A stretch of 64,000 nucleotides of DNA, from NCBI RefSeq assembly GCF_001854765.1, contig NZ_LJJE01000124.1:1-64000 (forward strand). Reading direction: 5' to 3'. The position numbers were made by a program, and so were the translations under genes. How positions within the stretch are numbered: position 1 is the stretch's first letter; each line of letters opens with the position of its first letter. Positions 1 to 8,359 of this stretch are shown here, one piece after another. This DNA comes from Vibrio sonorensis (GTDB taxonomy: Bacteria; Pseudomonadota; Gammaproteobacteria; Enterobacterales; Vibrionaceae). The notes beneath the pieces are model-generated. The model was not told the origin of the DNA. It did no database searches and saw only the letters and a program-made list of their open reading frames with translations.

Positions 1-1173
1 ATCGACAACCTCTACTACAAGGTTGCCATCTGGCGTGGTGATGTTTCCACCGTCCGGATCCGTCAGTGGCTTACCACCATTGTCATTGTCATCAGTAATA
101 GCTTCTCCAGAATCAGGGACAACGAGAATACCGTCAGGGTTAATTCCAATTTGAGGGATGTCTTCATTTATGGTCACGTTGCCATTTTCGTCAACACTCA
201 CTGTAAGGTCGCGTTCAGTGTCATTACCGTCAGGTGTGTACACGTCAACAATCACGTTTCCTACAATATCCGTCGTTACGCCGCCATTCTCATCGACATG
301 GGGTTTAAGCAGCTCTCCGTTACCAGTGAAAACCAGTTCACCATTTCCATCTACGACGTAGCCATTTTCATCAATCAACACCGGAGGTAGTGGTTCTACG
401 GTGACGCTACCGTCCGGGTTGATGATGAGTTCGCCTTTTTCACCAGTCTTATCGCTGGTGTCCGGATCAACGATATCTACAATGATATTGCCGTCCGGCG
501 AACTGACGTTGTTATCATTCTCGTCTACCAATGGAACCAGTGCGTTGCCATTTTCATCGGTGATCAGTTTTCCATCACCGCCAAATATCATCTCGTCTGG
601 CGAGATTAAAAAGCTGGGTGGCTTTCCGGAAAACCCTGATTCTTGACTATATGTATTAAGTCTTTCACTAAAGAGCGTACCGTCGAGATTATAAATATCT
701 ACGACTAACGCGCCATCTGTATCGAATATCAGGTCATCATTAGAATCGAGAGATGGTTTGGTCAATTTACCTGCGTTGGTCGTAATTCGGCTGCCATCAA
801 GGTTGACTAAATAGCCATCTTTATCAAATAACGGAAAACTTACAGGGAAAAGGTCATATTCTCCGTTTTCATTAGTGATTGGGTTGTTTTCGTCATCAAC
901 TAACAACATCCCATACTCATTAGTAAAGACACCGTTATCTAGTATTTTTACTAAGACGTTGCCGATTACGTCTTTGATCAAGCTTCCCGTTTCTGAAAGT
1001 ACAGGTTCTGTTGTCTGCGTATAGAGGGTTTGATAATTATTTGTTATCGGTTGATCATCAGTAAATGGGGTATTAGCTTGTGCGCTAAAAACATCCGAGC
1101 CATCGTCATTACACCCCGTTACGCCAATGGTCAAAACCGCGGAAATTAATACCGCTAGTTTGTTCTTCTTCAT
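1..1173 (-). CDS. Asp/Gly-rich repeat lipoprotein, C-terminus off the window
   Basis: An uninterrupted frame of 391 codons begins with ATG at 1173 and is still open at base 1. The N-terminus is a lipoprotein signal: two lysines, a hydrophobic stretch, then a V-T-G-C lipobox with the modified cysteine at residue 21. Asn follows the cysteine, so outer-membrane sorting is plausible. The mature part is acidic and full of short DENG, DPDG and SPDG turns. These are organised in a longer imperfect repeat of about 76 residues, with similar blocks starting near residues 136, 211, 287 and 366. The composition resembles Ca2+-binding surface or adhesin-like repeat proteins, but no named family was recognised and no catalytic motif is seen. 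It was missed by a complete-ORF search because it lacks a stop in the window. Confidence 0.8.
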   Translation of the reverse strand, partial: MKKNKLAVLISAVLTIGVTGCNDDGSDVFSAQANTPFTDDQPITNNYQTLYTQTTEPVLSETGSLIKDVIGNVLVKILDNGVFTNEYGMLLVDDENNPITNENGEYDLFPVSFPLFDKDGYLVNLDGSRITTNAGKLTKPSLDSNDDLIFDTDGALVVDIYNLDGTLFSERLNTYSQESGFSGKPPSFLISPDEMIFGGDGKLITDENGNALVPLVDENDNNVSSPDGNIIVDIVDPDTSDKTGEKGELIINPDGSVTVEPLPPVLIDENGYVVDGNGELVFTGNGELLKPHVDENGGVTTDIVGNVIVDVYTPDGNDTERDLTVSVDENGNVTINEDIPQIGINPDGILVVPDSGEAITDDNDNGGKPLTDPDGGNITTPDGNLVVEVVD

Positions 1174-2170
1174 AATATAGCAATCCAGTTATTGTGTTTT
1201 ATGCCAGAGTTAATCGGCCGCTTCTCCATCCAACATTCAATATCCAGCTGTTTTGTAAAATTAATAAGTCGAATAAAAGCGAAATAAAAAGTCAAAACAG
1301 GTTCTATTTGCAATGGATAAGAAAACAGCCAGACAATCCACTAATCATGCTATATCCATATAAAATAAATTCTCATAACAGAATTTTATACAGAAGATCT
1401 AGTAAGCCTAAAATTACAAATAATTGTAAATAATAAATATAGAAAACGAATAATAATAACGAAGATAAAGTAAACAAAGTTTTAAGAAAAACAAATAAAA
1501 AGCAAAAAATACTAATTTTAATAAAATATTTTCTCATTCGAAAAACACTATACATAAATTAAATAGACACGAACCTCGTCAAAAATTGAACAGTGATCAA
1601 TTTAATTTCACCCATACACAATTAAATTGCAATCAAACCATCACAACAATTAAAATAAACAGTGATTTAACATCAACTTAATTAGGAAATAACTTGATAA
1701 TATAGTCTTTATCTATAACAAAATTGGAATAATTTCAGTCAGAAATGATTAAATTAAAATTAGCCTAAATAGAAGGATGTTTAATTTTTGTTATGTGATG
1801 TCTTAAATCGGGCTACTTTCAATGCTAAGGGAGAGCAAATTTTCCAATGGGCATGGTAAAAGGTAATGGAAAGTATAACTACCCATATCATTTTTGATGG
1901 CACTAACAATGGGGACCGTTCAAACATTGGGTACTTCGTCGAGACGCTGATATTGAACCCGGGGAGAGTACACAGGCTGTAGGACTAGCCTAGAGTTTAT
2001 ATCAACAGTATAGGTTTCAACATACTGATTCCAAACTCATGCAAATCAGTTTGAGTGAAAGCTGCATTTCACTCTTGTCCGATAATGATCTAACATAGTC
2101 GCATCAACACCAAAAACTATAATCGTACCTTGGTAGTGGATATAGAAATCAATTATGGGTGACTTTACGA
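1174..2170. other. Gene-poor AT-rich gap with possible gene remnants
   Basis: No convincing intact gene lies here. Bases of about 1260-1790 are very AT-rich with stops in all frames. An open fragment at 1866-1982 (+) reads THIIFDGTNNGDRSNIG, reminiscent of the N-terminal FDGTxNN motif of DUF2235 hydrolases, then stops after 38 residues. A second frame over 1905-1990 is also open, so the assignment is weak. A perfect 8-bp hairpin (GAGTGAAA/TTTCACTC) lies at 2053-2074. Confidence 0.4.
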
Positions 2171-2202
2171 CATAAAAATAGGGCTAAACCACTTTAGCCC
2201 TA
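2171..2202 (-). terminator. Rho-independent terminator, minus strand
   Basis: A 9-bp perfect stem (AGGGCTAAA at 2180-2188, TTTAGCCCT at 2193-2201) with a 4-base loop is followed on the minus strand by ATTTTTATG. It lies about 290 bases past the MOSC/reductase stop. A minus frame open from about 2319 ends with TAG at 2200-2202, inside the stem. That suggests a short or decayed gene also ended here. Confidence 0.6.
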
Positions 2203-2493
2203 TCCTCGTTGCAAAATGTTCAGTCTAACATCAGAATATCCGACAATGCTGTAGGCATCATAGTCACTTGGTGGAACTTCGAGCGTGCAAGTCGCTCGTT
2301 TCAAGTGAAACACCAAAAGCTATACCAGACGCATAAAACAGAATGAACATCATATGCATGTGATGTATGAATAATGATACGAAAAGAAACACTAGGTAGT
2401 CGGTAAGGCTCCATCATAAAAGTTACTTACCGATATCTAGCATCACTTGTCCCCGCAAAGTTCTAAACTTTCGCTACTTTTTAGTCTAAAGGT

Positions 2494-4313
2494 TTATTGG
2501 GCTACCACATCCAGATCAGTTTTAGGTACACAACAGCAAGCGAGCACAACGCCCATGTTTTGCTCTTCATCCGTCAGTGCGGGTACATCAGGCTGATGTA
2601 CTACTCCTGATTCAACCGTGACCTTACAAGCACCACATAGTCCTGCGCGGCAACTATTGGCAATCGCAACACCCGCATTTTCGGCTTGCTCTAGTAAGGT
2701 GCTTTGATTGTCACCTTCGAACACTTGGCCATTCACGCTAAGTTGCAATGCTTTATGAGGATCAACACTAATCACACCTACACCAAATGCTTCTTGATGA
2801 TAACAGGATTCAGGTAACCCCATTTTCAGCATAAGATTTTTGGCCTTTTTCATGAAGCCATCTGGGCCACACACAAATACCATTCGCTTATCTAAATCTT
2901 GTATTTGCTTAAGGTGAGAAAGTGACACTCTGCCTTGTAATCCAAACCAATCTAGCGGCGCGTCCGTCAATGAATATATGACTTTTAGGCCTTTGTGTTG
3001 GTCGTTGAGTCGCTCTATTTCTTCTCGGCATGGAATATCAGCTCAGTGCGACACTGGTGATAAAAAACAACATCCTTGATTTGGTCGTGATCTGAAAGAT
3101 AGCGAAGCATAGAGAGCATAGGCGTAACACCGCTGCCTGCTGACATCAGTAAGATTGGCTGTTCATCACAATCGACCAAATGAAAACTGCCATCGGGGTA
3201 TGTGGCCGCTAGTGTATCGCCAATCTGCAAATGGCTGTTTAACCAGTTGGAAACTCGACCACCATTAATCTGCTTAACAGAAATTGCCAATCTTCCCGGT
3301 CGGCTAGGACTAGAGGAAAGTGTATAGCGGCGCGCGACTTCCTCTCCATCAATATCTACGCTTATCGGTAAGTGCTGACCCGGCAAATAGCTTGGCAGCT
3401 CTCCTTTAACTGGCTCAAACCAAAAAGTAACAAAATCTCGTGCTATCTCTTCGCGCTCTACACATGTAAGCGCTAGCGCTTGAGGAGAGTTATCGACGTA
3501 AAACTCTTTTTCTTTGTATTCCAGTACTTCAACTTTGTCCCCTTGTCGAATCATACCTTCGTTACGTGCAATAAGGTTTTGTCCAAAGAAAACACCACCT
3601 CGCTCGTTGGCCCTAAATTCAGATAAGGTTTTCAATGGCTCTTTGCTTGGTCTGAAAGCGCCCTTTTCCACATCAACCGTCGTCAAAATACATCTTTCAC
3701 ACGGCTTTACGGCTTCAAACTCTACTTCACCAATACGAATACGTTTCCAACTGTCTTCACCAAATGGTTCAGTACCGCTTACAACCAAATTGGTTCGAAA
3801 CTGATCCATAGAATGTGTTTCACTGCTGCGTCGATTCAGTTCTTGTAATGACGCTTCACTTATCACCAGTACGGGATACCCATCGGCAAAGCTCACATTG
3901 CTTCCCACTTTCTTGCGAATTCGATTGGATTGTTCTCCGGAATACAGCAGTTCTACTCGTTTCCCTAACACGCGACTAAACCAATCATCGGCATCATCGG
4001 TGGTAGTGTAAGCGGCAAAGTTGTCTTTCCAGACCTGAGCAGGTGTTTCTTGCATTTTGAAGTCAGCATAACGGATTCGCAGCGCAGGTAAGCCTTCCGC
4101 TGTAAACATCACACCATCAGGCATAAGACTAGACTTAACCTTCACCATTTGCGGGTATTTTCGAGCAGTGATCATAGAGCCGTCGGCCAGAGCCAACATA
4201 AAACGACGGTCAAATGTTAGGCCTTGTTTTTCAACCCAACTGGTAGATAAAGAGAGTCCACCAACGGATTTCACCGGATAGACATTAATTTGCGACAGTT
4301 TCGGGGATGACAT
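2494..4313 (-). CDS. MOSC domain / flavin reductase / 2Fe-2S ferredoxin fusion (frameshifted)
   Basis: A predicted multidomain molybdenum-cofactor-linked oxidoreductase of about 606 residues. From the N-terminus come a MOSC N-terminal beta barrel, a MOSC domain (to about residue 265), an FAD-binding reductase domain (RRYTLSSSPSRPG), an NAD-binding domain (SAGSGVTPM, then CGPDGF), and a plant-type 2Fe-2S domain with CxxxxCxxC near residues 555-563. It looks like YcbX joined to an Hcr-type reductase. As sequenced the frame breaks near 3043: the first 432 codons end at a stop at 3015, and the rest continues in another frame. Adding one base restores an uninterrupted protein with the junction ELDIPCREEIERLN. 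The substrate is unknown; YcbX relatives reduce N-hydroxylated compounds. ATG at 4313 is the natural start. Confidence 0.85.
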
Positions 4314-4581
4314 TGCTATTCCTTTTTATAATTTGAAGTATCGACTTCTGTCCCACCGAACTGAGTTTAGTGTAGGAAATAGATAAGTGAGACTTATAAT
4401 TGGCTATCTTTGAAGATAGGTTTTCGTTTTGTCTCTAACAGTTCAATGGAAGCGAAACTATGATAAACCTTGTTTGTCATAGAACAAAGTTAATTAAACT
4501 GTCGTTTATTCTGTATGCCTTAGAAACGGATACTGTTTTTAGATAACTTTTAAGGTTTTAACCGCGAGGAAACTTTTAAAT

Positions 4582-4746
4582 ATGGACAATAAACTCATAC
4601 TTATTCTACTAAGCATCTTTATCCCGCCCGTCGCTGTATTTTTGGATAAAGGTCTAGGTCGGGACTTTATCATCAACTTGATACTCACCTTGATTTTCTT
4701 TTTACCGGGAATGGTGCACGCGCTATACGTCACGCTTAAAAAATAA
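4582..4746 (+). CDS. UPF0057 / Pmp3 (YqaE-like) small membrane protein
   Basis: A 54-residue protein with the typical Pmp3/YqaE layout: a first hydrophobic helix containing IFIPPVAVFLDKG, a short GLGRDF turn, and a second helix ending PGMVHALYV. Members are tiny two-helix inner-membrane proteins linked in other organisms to membrane potential and salt stress. The ATG at 4582 is preceded by GAGGA at 4566-4570, a rather long spacing. It stands alone, divergent from the MOSC/reductase gene and about 150 bases before pyrC. The larger open frame on the opposite strand is a shadow. Confidence 0.85.
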   Translation: MDNKLILILLSIFIPPVAVFLDKGLGRDFIINLILTLIFFLPGMVHALYVTLKK

Positions 4747-4825
4747 CTAAGTCACTCATTCCTGACTAAATAGAGAAAAAAGGGATGAAAGTAAACGGGT
4801 TTTCTACTATCATCCTGTCGCCTAA

Positions 4826-4841
4826 GCGTAAGCGTTTGCGC
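4826..4841 (+). promoter_or_regulatory. PurR-type operator upstream of pyrC
   Basis: GCGTAAGCGTTTGCGC matches 12 of 16 bases of the PurR consensus ACGCAAACGTTTGCGT, including the central CG and the TTTGCG half. It lies about 60 bases before the pyrC start. E. coli pyrC is also repressed by PurR. The match is seen; the function is inferred. Confidence 0.65.
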
Positions 4842-4861
4842 GAAAGTAAACCTTCTCGCTT

Positions 4862-4896
4862 AGGCTCCAATCAGATTGTAACTATGGTGGGAGCCT
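4862..4896 (+). promoter_or_regulatory. pyrC leader hairpin covering the ribosome binding site
   Basis: AGGCTCC (4862-4868) can pair with GGAGCCT (4890-4896), leaving a 21-base loop. The right arm contains the GGGAG Shine-Dalgarno sequence just before the ATG at 4900. E. coli and Salmonella pyrC use a leader hairpin like this, formed only in transcripts started under high CTP, to block translation. The pairing is visible; the same control here is inferred. Confidence 0.6.
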
Positions 4897-4899
4897 GCA

Positions 4900-5928
4900 A
4901 TGACAACTCTTAATATCACTCGTCCTGACGACTGGCACGTTCATCTTCGCGATGGTGAAGTACTAACCGACACTGTTCGCGATATCAGCCGCTACAACGG
5001 CCGCGCACTAATCATGCCAAACACGGTTCCACCGGTCACCACTACAGAGCTTGCTCTTGACTATTACGATCGCATTATGGCAGCTAAGCCTCGCGAAGGT
5101 TTTGCTCCACAGATGGCTCTTTACCTGACCGACAATACAACTCCGGAAGAAATTCGCAAAGCCAAGGCTTCTGGCAAAGTCGTTGCAGCAAAACTTTACC
5201 CTGCTGGTGCGACAACCAACTCTGATTCCGGTGTCACTTCGGTTCAAAAGGTATACCCTGCTCTCAAAGCTATGCAGGAAGAAGGGCTACTGCTTTTAAT
5301 CCACGGTGAAGTAACAACGCACGACGTTGACATCTTTGACCGTGAGAAAAAGTTCCTTAATACAGTAATGAAGCCTATCGTGTCTGATTTCCCAGATCTC
5401 AAGATCGTCATGGAACACATCACCACTAGTGACGCTGTTGAGTTTGTAAATAGCTGCGGTGAAAACGTGGCGGCGACCATCACTGTTCACCACTTACTTT
5501 ACAACCGCAACCATATGTTGGTTGGCGGTATCAAACCTCACTTCTACTGCCTACCAATCCTTAAGCGCGGTTCACACCAACAAGCGTTAATTGGCGCGGC
5601 AACGAGCGGTAGTAAGAAGTTCTTCTTAGGCACGGATTCTGCGCCTCACGCAAAAGGTGCAAAAGAGTCGGCATGTGGTTGTGCTGGTTCATATACTGCG
5701 CACGCTTCACTAGAGCTGTACGCTGAAGTCTTCGACCTAGAAGGTAAACTGGAAAACTTAGAAGCCTTTGCTTCTCACAATGGACCAGATTTCTACGGTT
5801 TACCGCGCAATGAAGAAACGGTAACACTGTACAAAGAAGAGTGGTCTGTACCAGAAACCATGCCATTCGGTTCTGACATTGTTGTGCCAATCCGTGCCGG
5901 TGAAACCGTTGCGTGGAAAGTAAAATAA
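4900..5928 (+). CDS. pyrC: Dihydroorotase
   Basis: PyrC catalyses ring closure of N-carbamoyl-L-aspartate to L-dihydroorotate, the third step of pyrimidine synthesis, in the cytoplasm. The 342-residue length is typical of the class II (E. coli-type) enzyme. Visible metal and catalytic residues are H13 and H15 ([10 protein letters not shown]), the carboxylated lysine K98 (AAKLYPAG), H135 (LIHGEV), H173 (MEHIT) and catalytic D246 (FLGTDSAPH). The gene is monocistronic, with a PurR-type operator and an SD-sequestering leader hairpin upstream and a strong terminator downstream. ATG at 4900 is fixed by the conserved N-terminus TRPDDWHVH. Confidence 0.97.
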   Translation: MTTLNITRPDDWHVHLRDGEVLTDTVRDISRYNGRALIMPNTVPPVTTTELALDYYDRIMAAKPREGFAPQMALYLTDNTTPEEIRKAKASGKVVAAKLYPAGATTNSDSGVTSVQKVYPALKAMQEEGLLLLIHGEVTTHDVDIFDREKKFLNTVMKPIVSDFPDLKIVMEHITTSDAVEFVNSCGENVAATITVHHLLYNRNHMLVGGIKPHFYCLPILKRGSHQQALIGAATSGSKKFFLGTDSAPHAKGAKESACGCAGSYTAHASLELYAEVFDLEGKLENLEAFASHNGPDFYGLPRNEETVTLYKEEWSVPETMPFGSDIVVPIRAGETVAWKVK

Positions 5929-5954
5929 CCACTGTTTTAAAATCGTATTCTACA

Positions 5955-5979
5955 GCCGCTGATATCAGCGGCTTTTTTG
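5955..5979 (+). terminator. pyrC terminator
   Basis: A perfect palindrome GCCGCTGATATCAGCGGC at 5955-5972 is followed directly by six T residues, 26 bases after the pyrC stop. It is a classic rho-independent terminator. Confidence 0.85.
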
Positions 5980-6150
5980 TCCCTTGTTATATAGCACTCA
6001 ACTTTTTTAATAAACCTATGAATGTTATAGAGATAGCACCAATTATCACTGGTTAGCTTTGCCAATACCTACTCAATTCGTTAGCCTATGTAATGGGTTT
6101 GCCCAAGCCATTAATCTGGTGTGACTACGCGAATTTAAGAGAATTTAACC

Positions 6151-6846
6151 GTGAGCGAAAAAGTAACCATAGCTGTTATTGAAGATGAGCCGGCAATAGC
6201 CGAAAACCTTATTCATGTACTGGAAGTGGGTGGCTTTCATGTTGAGTGGTTTACCACCGCAGGGGAGGGGCTCGCTTATCTACAACAACATCCCGTTGCC
6301 CTATTGATTTTAGATATAGGCCTGCCTGACGGCAATGGTTTTGAGTTATGCAAGACGATTCGTGAGTTTTCCACCATTCCTATTATCTTTCTAACTGCCC
6401 GCAGCGATGAAATTGATCGCGTGGTCGGATTAGAAATAGGCGCAGACGACTACGTGACCAAGCCATTTAGTCCTCGTGAAATGTTGGCAAGGGTAAAACT
6501 GCGCATTAAATCTCGCCCGGTAACTCAAACCCACTCCCCAGCAAATTGTTACGCCGAAAATGTGTTAGTCGCTCAGAACTTTGATTACAGCTTTGATGGT
6601 CAAGAATTAGGGTTAACAGCGGTTGAATTTAAGATCCTTCAAAAGCTGATTTCTGCTTCATCTCAAGTTCTGAGCCGTGAGCAATTAATGTGCGCTGCAG
6701 ACATGGCGATTGAAGCTGTCTATGAACGCAATATCGACTCTCATATCAAAGCCATTCGCAACAAATTAAAACCTTTTGGTTTGTCCGAAAGAGTATGCAC
6801 TAAGCGCGGCTTCGGATACTTCTACGACGCTAAGGCGGACCAATGA
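6151..6846 (+). CDS. creB: CreB response regulator
   Basis: OmpR/PhoB-class response regulator of the CreBC system, which in enterics senses carbon and fermentation state or penicillin-binding-protein inhibition and activates creD. The receiver domain covers residues 5-120, with acidic pocket ED at 11-12, phospho-acceptor D55 (LLILDIGLPD), FLTAR and the KPFSP loop. A winged-helix DNA-binding domain follows (LTAVEFKILQKL, then HIKAIRNKL and RGFGYFY). The start is GTG at 6151. The stop overlaps the creC start by four bases (ATGA), so the pair is translationally coupled. Confidence 0.93.
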   Translation: MSEKVTIAVIEDEPAIAENLIHVLEVGGFHVEWFTTAGEGLAYLQQHPVALLILDIGLPDGNGFELCKTIREFSTIPIIFLTARSDEIDRVVGLEIGADDYVTKPFSPREMLARVKLRIKSRPVTQTHSPANCYAENVLVAQNFDYSFDGQELGLTAVEFKILQKLISASSQVLSREQLMCAADMAIEAVYERNIDSHIKAIRNKLKPFGLSERVCTKRGFGYFYDAKADQ

Positions 6847-8285
6847 ATCGTTGGCCTAAAATACCTCTCGGCTTAAGACTGTTTTTCCTCTACTCAGTAT
6901 TAGTTGGAATGACGGCTTACATGGTGAGTAGAACCGTTGTCCAAGAGCTAAAACCGACGGTTAGGCAAACCACCGAAGAAACCTTAGTTGATATGGCAAA
7001 CCTGCTAGCCGTATTAGCCGAAGAGGAAGTGCTCAAAGGGCAGATTTCCGAAAGTCGCTTTCAGCAAATATTAACGTCTTACGGTCAACGCGAGCCACAA
7101 GCACGGATTTATGAAATTGGCAAAAAGTCCATAAACCATCGAATCTACATCGCCGACAAAAACGGGATTGTCGTGGCCGACTCTTGGCAAAAAGACATTG
7201 GTGCTGACTACTCTCAATGGAATGACGTGTACCTAACGTTGCGCGGTCAATACGGCGCGAGAAGTACTACCGAAGACCCAAACGATCCGTTGTCCACCGT
7301 AATGCACGTTGCCGCCCCTATTTACCATCAAGGCGAAATTATTGGCAGTGTCACCGTTGCCAAGTCTAACCGCTCCGTTCAGCCTTTTATCGACCTATCC
7401 AAGCGCAATGTTATCTTCTGGATGATTTTAATGAGTGGCCTTGTTTTGATCGCCGGCGCTCTTTTTGCTTGGCGGATACACTCAGCACTACACAAGTTAG
7501 AAAACTACGCCACTAAAATGGGTGAAGGTGAAAAGGTCGTTAAGCCCACTTTTCGAATCTTCTATGAATATGGGACTCTTAGCGATGCCCTCGAAAAAAT
7601 GCGCAATCAGCTCGACGGTAAACAGTACGTCGAAGAATACGTACAGACTTTAACTCATGAGCTCAAAAGTCCCCTATCGGCCATAAAAGGCGCGAGTGAA
7701 ATTTTGCAAATGCCTTTGCCCGAAGAAAAAGTAACTCGATTTGCTAGTAATATCGAGCGGGAAAGCGATCGCATGCAGTCACTCATCGATAAACTCTTAC
7801 AACTTGCCAGATTGGAAAAACGGCTAGAACTGGAAGTACTTGAGAAGGTTTCTGTCGACGCCATTATCAACCAAGTGATTCAGGCTTCCGATTCTAGGTT
7901 GGTCGCCAAAGACGTGTTATGTCGTCTGCAGTCCAATGACAACCACGTCGTACTTGGCGATGCGTTTTTGCTAAAACAAGGGCTATTTAACTTGATGGAC
8001 AACGCTTTGGACTTTGTTTATCCCCAAGGGGAAATCCAATGGCTAGTGGAAGTCTCGGGGGAGACTACTCTAATATCCATTTTTAATACTGGCCCTTCGA
8101 TACCGGATTATGCGATGCCTAGATTAACAGAGCGGTTCTATTCTTTAGGAAGAGAAAATGGCGTCAAAAGCACGGGTCTTGGACTTAACTTCGTCGAGCA
8201 AGTTGTCAAACTTCACAATGGTTCATTAGGCATCGAAAACCTTAAAAATGGTGTAAAAGTAACCCTAACTTTGCCTGCTCCATAA
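6843..8285 (+). CDS. creC: CreC sensor histidine kinase
   Basis: Inner-membrane sensor kinase partner of CreB, 480 residues. One N-terminal membrane segment (residues 9-26), a periplasmic sensor of about 155 residues, a second segment (about 188-210), a HAMP linker, then the kinase core. The H-box TLTHELKSPLSAIKG carries phospho-acceptor H272. The N-box is LMDNALDF and the G-box is STGLGLNFVEQVV. It overlaps creB by four bases and is followed after 74 bases by creD, the usual target of CreB. No gene for CreA is present in the window. Confidence 0.93.
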   Translation: MNRWPKIPLGLRLFFLYSVLVGMTAYMVSRTVVQELKPTVRQTTEETLVDMANLLAVLAEEEVLKGQISESRFQQILTSYGQREPQARIYEIGKKSINHRIYIADKNGIVVADSWQKDIGADYSQWNDVYLTLRGQYGARSTTEDPNDPLSTVMHVAAPIYHQGEIIGSVTVAKSNRSVQPFIDLSKRNVIFWMILMSGLVLIAGALFAWRIHSALHKLENYATKMGEGEKVVKPTFRIFYEYGTLSDALEKMRNQLDGKQYVEEYVQTLTHELKSPLSAIKGASEILQMPLPEEKVTRFASNIERESDRMQSLIDKLLQLARLEKRLELEVLEKVSVDAIINQVIQASDSRLVAKDVLCRLQSNDNHVVLGDAFLLKQGLFNLMDNALDFVYPQGEIQWLVEVSGETTLISIFNTGPSIPDYAMPRLTERFYSLGRENGVKSTGLGLNFVEQVVKLHNGSLGIENLKNGVKVTLTLPAP

Positions 8286-8288
8286 AAA

Positions 8289-8316
8289 CTCCACATTAGC
8301 TCCATTTGTTCTCCAA
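8289..8316 (+). promoter_or_regulatory. Three 11-bp-spaced CTCCA repeats before creD (CreB-tag-like)
   Basis: CTCCAC, CTCCAT and CTCCAA begin at 8289, 8300 and 8311, exactly 11 bp apart. The enteric CreB site (cre/blr tag) is two TTCAC boxes with 11-bp period upstream of creD. The position and helical phasing match, while the box sequence differs. Seen: the repeat. Inferred: CreB binding. Confidence 0.5.
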
Positions 8317-8359
8317 ATTGCTGATTTAAATTAACCGAATCAGATTATGGAGAATCAAA

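Noticed and set aside
1194-1555. Two short ORFs in the AT-rich gap (1194-1433 plus, 1373-1555 minus)
   Set aside because: Lysine/asparagine- or phenylalanine/leucine-rich readings expected from AT-rich DNA; no SD and no domain.
4539-4733. 64-codon minus-strand ORF opposite the Pmp3-like gene
   Set aside because: The plus-strand frame matches the UPF0057/Pmp3 family closely; the minus frame does not match anything.
5008-5932. Several minus-strand ORFs inside pyrC
   Set aside because: They are shadows of pyrC, whose frame shows all conserved residues.
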